From Lachnospiraceae bacterium (lineage in GTDB: Bacteria > Bacillota > Clostridia > Lachnospirales > Lachnospiraceae), in NCBI GenBank assembly GCA_017439665.1, contig JAFSIS010000027.1:1-37976 (forward strand): a stretch of DNA of 37,976 bases, read 5' to 3'. Made by a program: the position numbers and the translations under genes. This document shows positions 30,376 through 37,976 of this stretch, in pieces; position 1 is the stretch's first letter; every line of letters starts with the position of its first letter. The notes beneath the pieces were generated by a model. The model did no database searches. It had not been told where the DNA came from and saw nothing but the letters and a program-made list of their open reading frames with translations.

Positions 30376-31056
30376 CTATTGCAGGGGACTCAGTCTTGCG
30401 TAATAATATTTGGAAAAAGCCGTCTTCTGCAGATTGATCTGATTCAGGATCTTTTTCAGATGCAGGGGTAAGAACTCATCATATTTTACCTCCAGAATAT
30501 GCTGCCCTTCCGAAAGGATCGGTACAGCTGGAAGGATATCCTCCCAAAAGGCCTTCGTTTCCCGGCTTCCAGAAATATTACAGTCCAGAGTGATCCTGAC
30601 ATTTCCCCGGGAATCGGTAAAGGGAATCCTTTCATATTCTACGATCTGCACCGGCTGAAGCCTGCGAAGAAGCCGGGTTGCACAGAATTTCTTTTTCACA
30701 AAATCGTCCTCTTCCTTCCAGTCCAGTTGCTTTCCCTCGATCAAACGGCTACATTCCTGAAGGCTCAGCCTGGTTTTTACTTTTTTCGTATAGCCGTATT
30801 CCTTGGCCTTTATCTCCAGGTGGATGACTTTTTTCTCATTGTTATAGGTTCGGATCCGGTATTTTTCCCGAAAATCCTCACCTGCCTCATTGGCCTGAAA
30901 ACAGCTGTCATACAGATCATCAAAATAAAGGCTTCTGATGGTATACATTCCCTCTGCTGCATAAGCATCATAGTCCATCACCTGCTCCAGCTGATAGCGT
31001 AAAAATGCCAGCTGGTCTGCAGTGATTATATATTTTTGTTCTACACGGTAGTTCAT
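30376..31056 (-). CDS. VTC-domain protein (polyphosphate polymerase-like)
   Basis: This encodes about 226 residues forming one VTC domain, the tunnel-shaped fold that makes polyphosphate from ATP in yeast Vtc4. Conserved basic and acidic positions of the tunnel are visible: RVEQKY at the N-terminus, RSLYFDD, KYRIRTYNN, HLEIKAKEYGYTKKVKTRLS, EYERIPF, RITLDCNI and LEVKYDEFLP. The C-terminus ends FSKYYYAR, also typical. There is no membrane segment, so it should be cytoplasmic, perhaps docked to DUF4956. The start is uncertain: ATG at 31056 fits the family N-terminus and AGGA 11 bases upstream. ATGs at 31065 and 31110 are alternatives, the last overlapping the CotH gene. Whether it makes polyphosphate or binds another ligand is not known. 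Confidence 0.87.
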   Translation of the reverse strand: MNYRVEQKYIITADQLAFLRYQLEQVMDYDAYAAEGMYTIRSLYFDDLYDSCFQANEAGEDFREKYRIRTYNNEKKVIHLEIKAKEYGYTKKVKTRLSLQECSRLIEGKQLDWKEEDDFVKKKFCATRLLRRLQPVQIVEYERIPFTDSRGNVRITLDCNISGSRETKAFWEDILPAVPILSEGQHILEVKYDEFLPLHLKKILNQINLQKTAFSKYYYARLSPLQ

Positions 31057-31090
31057 CTTTTGCATTATCCTGTTGAAAATGATATTGAAG

Positions 31091-32734
31091 TCAGCTGCCC
31101 CAGGCTTCATCCAGATAAACCTTTCTCATCCGGATAAACTCCTTTAACTGTATAAATCCCTCTTCCCACTCTACATAGTTAGAATTTTTCACCAATTCCT
31201 CCTGCCAGCGCAAGTGGTCCATTAAGGCAGAGGGAGTGAGCAATTCTTTATATTCATCCAGAATACTTCCCAAAACCTCTTCCAGAAACAAAGAAGCTTC
31301 CTTCTCGTATATCTCTTTTATCAATTTGGAAAATTCTTCCCTGCTGCATAGGGCAGTGTGCCAATGAGAAGCATACTCATGAAAAGCAAGCTCTGTGATT
31401 CCTTCCGGGTCATTGCTGTGGTATTCCATCCATTCCACACCGTTTCCCCAACTCATGTCATAATCCCAGCCGGGAGCAAAATAGAGCTTTCCTCCCTCAG
31501 CCTCTGATTTTTTATAAAAAAAGGTACTGGTAACACCTGCGTCATAATTTTTGCTGATTTCCTCCACCAGATAACGACGTACAAAGCTGTTTACATCCAG
31601 ATATTCCTGATAACTCTTTCCTGTTTCCGGGTGAAGGCCATTTTCTGCCATAATGGCTGCCTCTGCCTGATTTACATAATCCTGCAGATATTCCACCTGT
31701 TCCTTAGAACAATAGCGTGGACTTTTGATCACAAAATGCTCCTTTCCTTCTGTGATAAAACCACTCCCTATGATGTCATACTCATGCTCATACCGATCTC
31801 CATATTCTCTTTCCAGAAGATATCCTCCGGTGATGTCGTTGGGATTATGGGAAAGCAGCCTTGCTTTTAACGTATCCGTTTCATAGACCTCTATGGCCTC
31901 ATAGTTACTCTGCTGATAGAGAAGGTCCATCATCCCCTCCATGTTCAGAATATTGATTTTATTTTCACCAATTTCCATTCTGTCAACGAGATAATAATTC
32001 CCCTGGTAGATCTCATTGATGTACAGATCCACAAACCGGCCACGATGGGCAAATTCCACTCCCAGTACTTCCTCCATCCTCCTGCTCAGATCGTTTCGGA
32101 TCAGCAGCGGATCGGAAGCATTGGCAAAAAGTACATATTCCGTTCCTGCCGGCAATCCCAGAAGGGAGGCTTCTTCCTTCAGCTCCAAAGAATATGGTTT
32201 CTTTTCGTATCCCGCAAAGGTAGTATTTCCCCTTCCACTAAAAGATGTCACTCCCAGAGAAAATAATACATTTCCCTCTTCATCCCACAGGCGGAAGGCT
32301 CCCTTTTCCTCATGCTCCTTATCGGCGTGGATTTTTTCCAGGGAGCCTGATGAGGTGTCCAGAAACAGAGAAGGAAGATTTTCCGACTGCAGGATCATTA
32401 ACTCAAAGGGAAGATTTCCCTCTTTTTTTACACAGGAAATCTCCTCTCCTACAGGCAGACCTTCAAGGCTGTCTCCTCCCCTGAAGTCCTGCCCTGTTTC
32501 ACTCACCAAAAAAGCAGCCGAATAAGCGGTCAGCCTTACCTCACTGAGGACTGCACCGGAAGGAAGAAAGAAATAGCAGACTTCATTTTCCCAGGCCTGA
32601 ATCACCTCATCTCCTACCTGCACAGACAGAAAGGCCTGCCGCTTGCCGCCTTCTTCCCGGTATTCCTTATGTAAAAAAAACAGAATGGCAAGAACTGCCA
32701 GTACTGCCGTACCTATCCGAACTATATGCCGCAT
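31091..32734 (-). CDS. CotH-family atypical protein kinase, membrane anchored
   Basis: This encodes a 547-residue protein. A signal anchor lies at residues 7-22, then about 130 residues of an Ig-like or linker region, then the CotH kinase domain from about residue 160. Family motifs are visible: GRGNTTFAGYEKKPYSLEL, LFANASDPLLIRNDLSRRM, DLYINEIYQGNYYLVDRME and the metal-binding APGWDYDMSWGNG near residue 420. CotH kinases phosphorylate secreted proteins such as spore coat proteins in Bacillus. The anchor places this domain outside the cell. It starts the VTC/DUF4956 operon: its stop overlaps the extended VTC frame. No spore-coat neighbours are present, so the target is unknown and may be a surface protein. 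Confidence 0.9.
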   Translation of the reverse strand: MRHIVRIGTAVLAVLAILFFLHKEYREEGGKRQAFLSVQVGDEVIQAWENEVCYFFLPSGAVLSEVRLTAYSAAFLVSETGQDFRGGDSLEGLPVGEEISCVKKEGNLPFELMILQSENLPSLFLDTSSGSLEKIHADKEHEEKGAFRLWDEEGNVLFSLGVTSFSGRGNTTFAGYEKKPYSLELKEEASLLGLPAGTEYVLFANASDPLLIRNDLSRRMEEVLGVEFAHRGRFVDLYINEIYQGNYYLVDRMEIGENKINILNMEGMMDLLYQQSNYEAIEVYETDTLKARLLSHNPNDITGGYLLEREYGDRYEHEYDIIGSGFITEGKEHFVIKSPRYCSKEQVEYLQDYVNQAEAAIMAENGLHPETGKSYQEYLDVNSFVRRYLVEEISKNYDAGVTSTFFYKKSEAEGGKLYFAPGWDYDMSWGNGVEWMEYHSNDPEGITELAFHEYASHWHTALCSREEFSKLIKEIYEKEASLFLEEVLGSILDEYKELLTPSALMDHLRWQEELVKNSNYVEWEEGFIQLKEFIRMRKVYLDEAWGS

Positions 32735-32753
32735 CTTATCCTCTGTAAAATAG

Positions 32754-32799
32754 TAAAAAAAGGGATGTTACAAAAAACCTTTGCAACATTCCCTTTACA
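32754..32799 (-). terminator. Terminator after tRNA-Trp
   Basis: On the minus strand AAAGGGAATGTTGCAAA pairs with TTTGTAACATCCCTTT (one bulged base and one mismatch) and is followed by a run of seven T residues. It lies 16 bases after the tRNA-Trp 3' end and before the CotH gene, so the latter needs its own promoter or read-through. Confidence 0.85.
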
Positions 32800-32814
32800 A
32801 GTGCTTATGAAGAG

Positions 32815-32885
32815 CAGGGGAAGAGGGATTCGAACCCCCGTGAACAGTTTTGGAGACTGTCATCCTGCCGCTGGATGATTCCCCT
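32815..32885 (-). tRNA. tRNA-Trp (CCA)
   Basis: This is a 71-base cloverleaf. The acceptor stem AGGGGAA pairs perfectly with TTCCCCT, the discriminator is G, the anticodon stem is ACAGT/ACTGT with loop CTCCAAA, and the T-loop is TTCGAAT. CCA is not encoded. G at the discriminator fits tRNA-Trp. It is a single-gene transcript. Confidence 0.96.
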
Positions 32886-32918
32886 GTATCGCAATGCATT
32901 CACGCATCAACGAATGTG

Positions 32919-32947
32919 ATTATACCACAGTCAATATGGTTACGCAA
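32919..32947 (-). promoter_or_regulatory. tRNA-Trp promoter
   Basis: On the minus strand TTGCGT (32942-32947) is followed after 17 bases by a perfect TATAAT (32919-32924). The start is near 32912, about 27 bases before the mature tRNA. Confidence 0.82.
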
Positions 32948-33015
32948 GTATTTTTTAAAGGAAAGTTCCCTCATACCAAAGATTACGGGATTTTCTTCTT
33001 ATAGACCGGTCCTTC

Positions 33016-34383
33016 CTAGATCAGCTCCATGGCATCCTGAACGGAGGAGACAAAGATCAGCCGTATATCCTTAATCTCTTTCAGCCCCTCTTTACAGGCC
33101 GCAGGAACTACACAGGTGGTAAAGCCAAGCTTTCTTGCCTCCTGCACCCGCTGGGCTGCCATGGAAACGGCCCGCACCTCTCCGCTTAAGCCCACTTCTC
33201 CAAAGACCATCATTTTATCGTCAAGAGCACGGTTCTTAAAGCTGGAAACCAGAGCCATAATTATCCCCAGGTCCAAAGCCGGCTCCTGAATCTTCATTCC
33301 TCCGGCAATATTCACATAAGCATCAGAGGCCGAAATCTGCAGACCTACCCGCTTTTCCAGTACTGCCATTAAAAGATTCAGACGGTTAAGATCGGTTCCT
33401 GTAGCCTGCCTTCTGGGGATACCAAAATTACTGTGGCAGACCAGGGCCTGAATCTCAATAAGTACCGGTCTAGTCCCTTCCATGGAGCAGGCTACCACTG
33501 AGCCGCTGGCTCCTTCCGGCTTACCGTTCAACATAAACTCCGAAGGATTTTTCACCTCTGCCAGTCCGGCCTGACGCATCTCAAAAACACCGATCTCATT
33601 GGTGGAGCCAAACCGGTTTTTTACTCCTCGTAAAATCCGATAGGAGGCATGGCGGTCTCCTTCAAAATAGAGTACCGTATCCACCATATGCTCCAACACC
33701 CTGGGCCCGGCCACCGTACCTTCCTTGGTCACATGGCCTACGATAAAGATGGATATTCCCGTTCCCTTTGCCAGCTGTAAGAGTACGCCGGTAGACTCTC
33801 TTACCTGTGAGACACTTCCGGGAGCTGCTCCGATATTCTCATTATACATGGTCTGAATAGAATCAATAATGACCACTTCCGGTTCCATTCTCCGGATAGT
33901 CTCTTCAATGATTCCCAGATTAGTCTCACACAAAAGCAGCAGCTCATCGCTGAATTCCCCCATCCGAAGGGCACGGATCTTGATCTGCTTTAAGGATTCC
34001 TCTCCGGAAATATAGAGTATCCTCCTTCCCTGTCCGGAAAGCTTCTGGCAGACCTGTAAAAGCAGGGTGGATTTCCCGATACCCGGATCTCCTCCTACTA
34101 AAGTAAGGGAGCCGGGAATGATCCCGCCTCCCAAAACTCTGTCCAGTTCTCCTATACCGATCTCAACCCGATCTTCCTTCACCAGGGAGACCTGGGAAAG
34201 GGCCGAGGGTTCTTTACGTTCTCCTCTGACCGGGCTGCTGCCTCCTCCGGCCACTGTAGATACTAGCTGCTCTTCCACTAAAGAGTTCCAGGCCTTACAG
34301 CTGGGGCATTGTCCCAGCCATTTGCTGGACTCAAATCCGCACTCCTGGCAGAAAAAAACAGTATTCTTCTTTGCCTTTGCCAC
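33016..34383 (-). CDS. radA: DNA repair protein RadA
   Basis: This encodes the 455-residue RadA (Sms), a RecA-like branch-migration helicase of homologous recombination. An N-terminal C4 zinc finger has Cys12, Cys15, Cys26 and Cys29 (FCQECGF then GQCPSC). Walker A is GGDPGIGKSTLL (about residues 93-104), the RadA-specific KNRFG motif is at about 257-261, and a Lon-like C-terminal domain follows (about 290-455). Length is normal. The start codon is GTG at 34383, four bases after the stop of the small gene upstream, with AAAGG about nine bases away. The clpC-radA order is well known in Firmicutes; here one small gene separates them. Confidence 0.97.
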   Translation of the reverse strand: MAKAKKNTVFFCQECGFESSKWLGQCPSCKAWNSLVEEQLVSTVAGGGSSPVRGERKEPSALSQVSLVKEDRVEIGIGELDRVLGGGIIPGSLTLVGGDPGIGKSTLLLQVCQKLSGQGRRILYISGEESLKQIKIRALRMGEFSDELLLLCETNLGIIEETIRRMEPEVVIIDSIQTMYNENIGAAPGSVSQVRESTGVLLQLAKGTGISIFIVGHVTKEGTVAGPRVLEHMVDTVLYFEGDRHASYRILRGVKNRFGSTNEIGVFEMRQAGLAEVKNPSEFMLNGKPEGASGSVVACSMEGTRPVLIEIQALVCHSNFGIPRRQATGTDLNRLNLLMAVLEKRVGLQISASDAYVNIAGGMKIQEPALDLGIIMALVSSFKNRALDDKMMVFGEVGLSGEVRAVSMAAQRVQEARKLGFTTCVVPAACKEGLKEIKDIRLIFVSSVQDAMELI

Positions 34384-34387
34384 TTCC

Positions 34388-34795
34388 TTATGCCTTTCTG
34401 ATCTCTACCCGAACCACTTTTCCTTCGGATGGTTCCACATTGACATTCAGCTTACCGCCAAGTCCTGTATCCATCACTCCTATCAGTTCACCTTCGATCA
34501 GCACTTCATAGCTGGTCTGCTCTGCCAATCCTATAGTAAGCTGGGCATCCGACTCTGCCTCCACCTGGAAGGTAACTCCTTCCTCCGTCTCCTGAAAATG
34601 CTTCACCGTAGTTCCGGGAACGGATTCATATAAAAACATACCGTTTTTTTCCAGTTTGGTCATGGTCTTATAGGTCTTTACCTTAAGCAGATCTCCCTGA
34701 AAAGCAAAGTCCTCGACCTTTGCCTTTTCCTCTAATTTATAATTGCCAAAACTCAAAGTCTGGTCCTGCTCAATAGCAATAATTTCTGCCGGCAT
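34388..34795 (-). CDS. Conserved small protein of unknown function
   Basis: This encodes 135 residues that I do not recognise with confidence. It is predicted to be all-beta, acidic and soluble, with alternating hydrophobic residues and a Gly-rich turn near the end (GVMDTGLGGKLNVNVE). There are no cysteines, signal peptide or membrane segments. The ATG at 34795 is chosen because AGGAGG lies seven bases upstream; the frame extends 22 codons further without a ribosome site. It lies 75 bases after clpC and four bases before radA, so it is in the same transcript. The position suggests a link to protein quality control or DNA repair, but nothing in the sequence says which. Confidence 0.75.
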   Translation of the reverse strand: MPAEIIAIEQDQTLSFGNYKLEEKAKVEDFAFQGDLLKVKTYKTMTKLEKNGMFLYESVPGTTVKHFQETEEGVTFQVEAESDAQLTIGLAEQTSYEVLIEGELIGVMDTGLGGKLNVNVEPSEGKVVRVEIRKA

Positions 34796-34870
34796 CTTTT
34801 TTCCTCCTGTATCTGTTCGTCTGTGCAACAGACTATTCTTTTCGTTTAAGTCAGTAACCATTCAGAACGG

Positions 34871-37303
34871 TTACTTGAAGTATATTTTCTTCTCTTTCAG
34901 CCCTACCGTGACCTTATCCCCTGCTTTTATTTTTCCGGCCAGGATTTCTTCTGCCATAGGATCTTCTATAGCAGTCAGTATCCCTCTTTTTAAGGGTCTG
35001 GCTCCCATTTTGGCATCTGCATAACGATCTACGATATACTGTTTTACCGCCGGTGTGACGGTAAGCTGGATATCCAGCTGTTTTTTTGCCCTGCGGCTTA
35101 AGTCTGTCGTGATCAGGCTGACAATTTCTTTCATCTCCTCCCTGGTCAGAGGGTGGAATACTATGATCTCATCGATACGGTTGAGAAATTCCGGTTTGAA
35201 TAACCGCTTCACTTCTTCCATAACTCCCGCCTTCATCCGCTGATAGTCCTTATTTGCATCCGTACCTGCACCGAAGCCCAGGTGCTTTGGCTCTACGATA
35301 CGGCTGGCTCCCGCGTTGGAGGTCATGATCAATATGGTATTTTTAAAGCTTACCTTACGGCCCTTGGAATCGGTAATATGCCCGTCATCCAAAACCTGTA
35401 AAAGAACGTTGAAAACATCCGGATGGGCTTTTTCGATCTCATCGAAGAGTACCACGGAATAGGGATTTCTTCTTACCTTTTCCGACAGCTGTCCTCCTTC
35501 ATCAAAGCCTACATAGCCGGGAGGAGAGCCGATCATTTTGGAAACAGAATGGCTTTCCATGTACTCCGACATATCCACGCGGATCAGGGCATCCTCAGAG
35601 CCGAACATGGCCTCTGCCAGGGCCTTGCTAAGCTCCGTTTTTCCCACACCGGTAGGCCCTAAAAAGAGGAAGGAGCCTATAGGCTTTCCGGGGTCCTGCA
35701 GACCCACTCTGCCCCGGCGCATAGCTCTGGCTACCGCTGTCACCGCTTCCTTCTGGCCAACCACCCGCTTATGCAGAACCGATTCCAGCTTCAGCAGCCG
35801 TTCGCTTTCCTTTTCTGCCAGCTTCTTCACCGGTATTTTAGTCCAGGCAGCTACCACGGAAGCAATATCCTCTTCCGTCACCACCTGAGGATGAGAAGCT
35901 TCCCTGCGGGCAAGTGCCTGACAGCTTTTGGCCAGCTTTTCCATAAGCTCCTTCTGCTTGCGCTTACAGGCCCCGGCCTGGGCATAGTCCTGACTGCGGA
36001 TCCAGGCTTCCATCTGGCTGCCCAGGGCTTCTATTTCTTTTTCCAGCTTTCGGATATTTTCCGGCTTCTCATTTTTGCCAAGACTCAGTGCTGCTGCCGC
36101 CTCATCCATCAGATCAATAGCCTTGTCGGGCAGATTTCTGTCATTAATATATCGGGCAGAAAGCTGTACCGCGGCCAGAACAGCTTCATGGCTGATCTTA
36201 ACCTGATGATGCTTTTCATACTGGTCCTTGATTCCCTCCAGAATGGCTACTGCCTCTTCTATGGCAGGCTCTTCAACGGTTACGGGCTGAAAACGCCTTT
36301 CCAGGGCTGCATCTTTTTCAATATGGCGCCGGTATTCACCGATGGTGGTAGCACCGATCATCTGCAGCTCTCCCCGGGCCAGAGCAGGCTTTAAGATATT
36401 GGAAGCGTCAATGGCTCCCTCCGCTCCTCCTGCGCCGATAAGGGTGTGTACTTCATCCATAAACAGAAGGACGTTTCCTTCTTCCCTTACCTCCCGCATA
36501 AGCCGCTTTATCCGCTCTTCAAATTCACCCCTGTATTTGCTGCCGGCTACCATACCGGACAAATCCAGGGTAAGGAGACGTTTGTCCCTCATGGACGAGG
36601 GAACCTCTCCCTGGGCAATCCTTTTTGCCAGTCCTTCTGCAATTGCTGTTTTTCCTACTCCCGGTTCTCCCACCAGGCAGGGATTGTTTTTGGTTCTTCT
36701 GGAAAGGATCTGGATTACTCGCTGAATCTCAGTTTCTCTTCCCACTACCGTGTCCAGCTTTCCTTCTCTTGCCAGAGCGGTTAAATCCCTGCTGTATTGT
36801 TCAAGGGTGGAGTTTTCTTTCTTTTTCGTGTTTCTTTTTCCCAAATCCTCTTTATAGCGATTTGCTTCTTCTCCAATGGCCACCAGCAGATCTACGTACA
36901 GTTTCTGCGGCTGGAAGCCCAGAGTGTTTAAAAGACGGAAGGCCACATTATCTCCTTCCTTGATGATCGCCATCAAAATATGTTCCGTTCCCGTCAGTCC
37001 GGAATGGAACCTGGCTGCCAGTGCATGACTTTCCTCCAATACGGATAAGGCACGGGGAGAATATCCCTCTTTTTCCTGAAGTAACAGATTGGTATCGGGG
37101 GCGATCAGATCCTTAATCACCTCTAAAAGCTCGGCCGGATTCACTCCGTTTTCCAAAAGAACCTGTGCCGCCACACCGGTATGCTCCTCGGCCAGGCCCA
37201 CCAGAATATGTTCTGTTCCAATGTATGGCTGATGCAGCTTACGGGCTGCTCTCTTTGCAAGTACCAATGCTGTTTTTGCTTTATCTGTAAACTGTCCCTG
37301 CAT
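34871..37303 (-). CDS. clpC: ClpC, AAA+ unfoldase of the Clp protease
   Basis: This encodes an 810-residue ClpC, which unfolds proteins for ClpP. The N domain has two Clp repeats (residues 1-145). The first AAA+ module has Walker A GEPGVGKT (about 212-219) and Walker B LLFMDEVH. A middle coiled segment carries the UVR-like stretch SQDYAQAGACKRKQKELMEK (about 435-455). The second AAA+ module has GPTGVGKTEL (about 545-554) and VLFDEIEKAHPDV. The C-terminus is complete. In Bacillus clpC follows ctsR, mcsA and mcsB, the repressor and arginine-kinase adaptors. Here the upstream gene, 38 bases away, is a GntR regulator and no CtsR box is seen in that gap, so control must differ. Confidence 0.97.
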   Translation of the reverse strand: MQGQFTDKAKTALVLAKRAARKLHQPYIGTEHILVGLAEEHTGVAAQVLLENGVNPAELLEVIKDLIAPDTNLLLQEKEGYSPRALSVLEESHALAARFHSGLTGTEHILMAIIKEGDNVAFRLLNTLGFQPQKLYVDLLVAIGEEANRYKEDLGKRNTKKKENSTLEQYSRDLTALAREGKLDTVVGRETEIQRVIQILSRRTKNNPCLVGEPGVGKTAIAEGLAKRIAQGEVPSSMRDKRLLTLDLSGMVAGSKYRGEFEERIKRLMREVREEGNVLLFMDEVHTLIGAGGAEGAIDASNILKPALARGELQMIGATTIGEYRRHIEKDAALERRFQPVTVEEPAIEEAVAILEGIKDQYEKHHQVKISHEAVLAAVQLSARYINDRNLPDKAIDLMDEAAAALSLGKNEKPENIRKLEKEIEALGSQMEAWIRSQDYAQAGACKRKQKELMEKLAKSCQALARREASHPQVVTEEDIASVVAAWTKIPVKKLAEKESERLLKLESVLHKRVVGQKEAVTAVARAMRRGRVGLQDPGKPIGSFLFLGPTGVGKTELSKALAEAMFGSEDALIRVDMSEYMESHSVSKMIGSPPGYVGFDEGGQLSEKVRRNPYSVVLFDEIEKAHPDVFNVLLQVLDDGHITDSKGRKVSFKNTILIMTSNAGASRIVEPKHLGFGAGTDANKDYQRMKAGVMEEVKRLFKPEFLNRIDEIIVFHPLTREEMKEIVSLITTDLSRRAKKQLDIQLTVTPAVKQYIVDRYADAKMGARPLKRGILTAIEDPMAEEILAGKIKAGDKVTVGLKEKKIYFK

Positions 37304-37341
37304 CTATCCTCCTGTTCTGTCCTCCCCTGATCGAGAAAGCC

Positions 37342-37716
37342 TTATACATTATAGCTGTCATAAAGCTCATCCATGAGGGCATGCATTTCCTCACGGGAAA
37401 TATTTTTACATCTTCCTTTTGCAATGATCACCTTCATCTCGTCCTTCATCTCTGCCTTTGCCCGGATCTTATCTACATCCAGGGCAATTACCGCACCGTG
37501 TCGTCTGTCCACCTTCAAAAAGCCTTCCTGTCTCAATACCGAATAGGCCTTATTTACGGTGTGCATATTGATTCCGATCTCGTCTGCAAGCTGACGTACG
37601 GAAGGCAGGGACTGCCCTTCATGAAAATGGGAAGCGGCGATTCCCAGAATGATCTGATTTCTCAACTGCATATACAACGCTTCATCGCTGTTAAAGTCAA
37701 TTTCAATGTACATCAT
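37342..37716 (-). CDS. GntR-family regulator, YtrA subfamily
   Basis: This encodes a 124-residue regulator with an N-terminal winged helix (residues 5-75, with LPSVRQLADEIGINMHTVNK) and a short C-terminal helical dimerisation tail. The size fits the YtrA subfamily, which has no ligand-binding domain of the FadR or HutC type. YtrA proteins are usually next to ABC transporters; being first before clpC is unusual. AGGAGG eight bases upstream supports the ATG at 37716. It begins 17 bases after the preceding gene, so it may be part of a longer operon. It is a reasonable candidate for the local controller of clpC-radA. Confidence 0.92.
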   Translation of the reverse strand: MMYIEIDFNSDEALYMQLRNQIILGIAASHFHEGQSLPSVRQLADEIGINMHTVNKAYSVLRQEGFLKVDRRHGAVIALDVDKIRAKAEMKDEMKVIIAKGRCKNISREEMHALMDELYDSYNV

Positions 37717-37733
37717 ATGGTTTTCCTCCTATA

Positions 37734-37976
37734 CTATAAATCCAGAAATTCAAATTCCATGTCATCATCCAGCTCCAGAAAATCTTTAGACTGCCAGCTT
37801 TCCTTCTCCTGTGTAGACGATCTGCTTCTTCCCTGACGGCCGGAGGACTTAGGCTCCTCCTCGTCTTCATCCTCTTCATCCTCTTCCTCATCGTCATCCT
37901 CGATTACGGCTCTCCGTGATCTGCGGCCAAAACGGGGTCTTCTGCTGCGCAGAGGAGCAGATTCTTCTTCCACCTC
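37734..37976 (-). CDS. Partial acidic protein, C-terminal end (cut by window)
   Basis: The last 80 residues of a protein whose start lies beyond the window. The visible part is low-complexity: an Arg-rich patch (LRSRRPRFGRRSRRA), then about 20 mostly Asp/Glu residues, then a Ser/Arg-rich stretch and an acidic ending LELDDDMEFEFLDL. There is no recognisable domain. A GTG at 37973 is in frame but has no sign of being a start. It is 17 bases before the GntR gene and reads in the same direction. The protein cannot be identified from this tail. Confidence 0.55.
   Translation of the reverse strand, partial: EVEEESAPLRSRRPRFGRRSRRAVIEDDDEEEDEEDEDEEEPKSSGRQGRSRSSTQEKESWQSKDFLELDDDMEFEFLDL

Overview
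The window looks like a chromosomal segment from a low-to-mid GC Firmicute, most likely a gut Lachnospiraceae of Blautia/Ruminococcus type. The basis is the AGGAGG ribosome sites, a T-box thrS leader, an infC-rpmI-rplT operon with an attenuator leader, a DUF1540 protein, YesLMN-type control of a CUT1 sugar transporter, and an agr-type peptide locus. Genus assignment is inference. Nearly all genes lie on the minus strand; only agrB-agrD and one candidate small RNA are on the plus strand.

Positions 1-9,825 (read right to left) hold a sugar-uptake locus. yesL, a YesM histidine kinase and a YesN AraC-type regulator come first. After a well-formed promoter follow a CUT1 binding protein, two permeases, an alpha/beta hydrolase and a cytoplasmic Cys-type sulfatase. 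There is no ATPase and no glycoside hydrolase, so the transporter probably borrows a shared MsmX-type ATPase. The likely cargo is a sulfated, possibly acylated glycan fragment.

Positions 9,826-13,421 hold a complete but rearranged agr quorum-sensing locus. On the plus strand are agrB and a 37-codon agrD directly after it. Facing them on the minus strand is an operon of a double-HTH XRE regulator, a LytTR response regulator and an AgrC-like kinase. Aligning the peptide with staphylococcal AgrD puts serine, not cysteine, at the ring-closing position, which predicts a lactone signal. An 11-bp direct repeat with a 21-bp period, typical geometry for LytTR proteins, sits just upstream of agrB in the gap shared with yesL.

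Positions 13,422-20,600 hold a gene-free stretch with palindromes and an orphan promoter. Next is a compact OpuC-type osmoprotectant transporter (ATPase without CBS domains, one permease, one lipoprotein). Then comes an unusual tight operon: NhaC-family antiporter, C39-like peptidase and two tandem CE7/AXE1 esterases. The second esterase has glycine in place of the nucleophilic serine.

Positions 20,600-26,250 hold a candidate structured small RNA with its own promoter, tRNA-Val and tRNA-Met, dispersed repeats, infC-rpmI-rplT with leader attenuator, a two-domain DUF1540 protein behind a duplicated leader, and thrS with a full T-box.

Positions 26,250-37,976 hold a co-oriented set CotH kinase / VTC polyphosphate-polymerase-like / DUF4956 / Hsp70 / J-domain membrane protein. 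Its J domain has HPE instead of HPD. Then come tRNA-Trp and a clpC-radA operon led by a GntR regulator in place of ctsR-mcsA-mcsB, ending in the acidic tail of a protein cut by the window edge.

The most rewarding places to look are the agrD peptide with its operator, the serine-less esterase paralogue, the CotH-VTC-DUF4956-Hsp70-J operon, and the dispersed intergenic element present at both 6-152 and 21629-21772.
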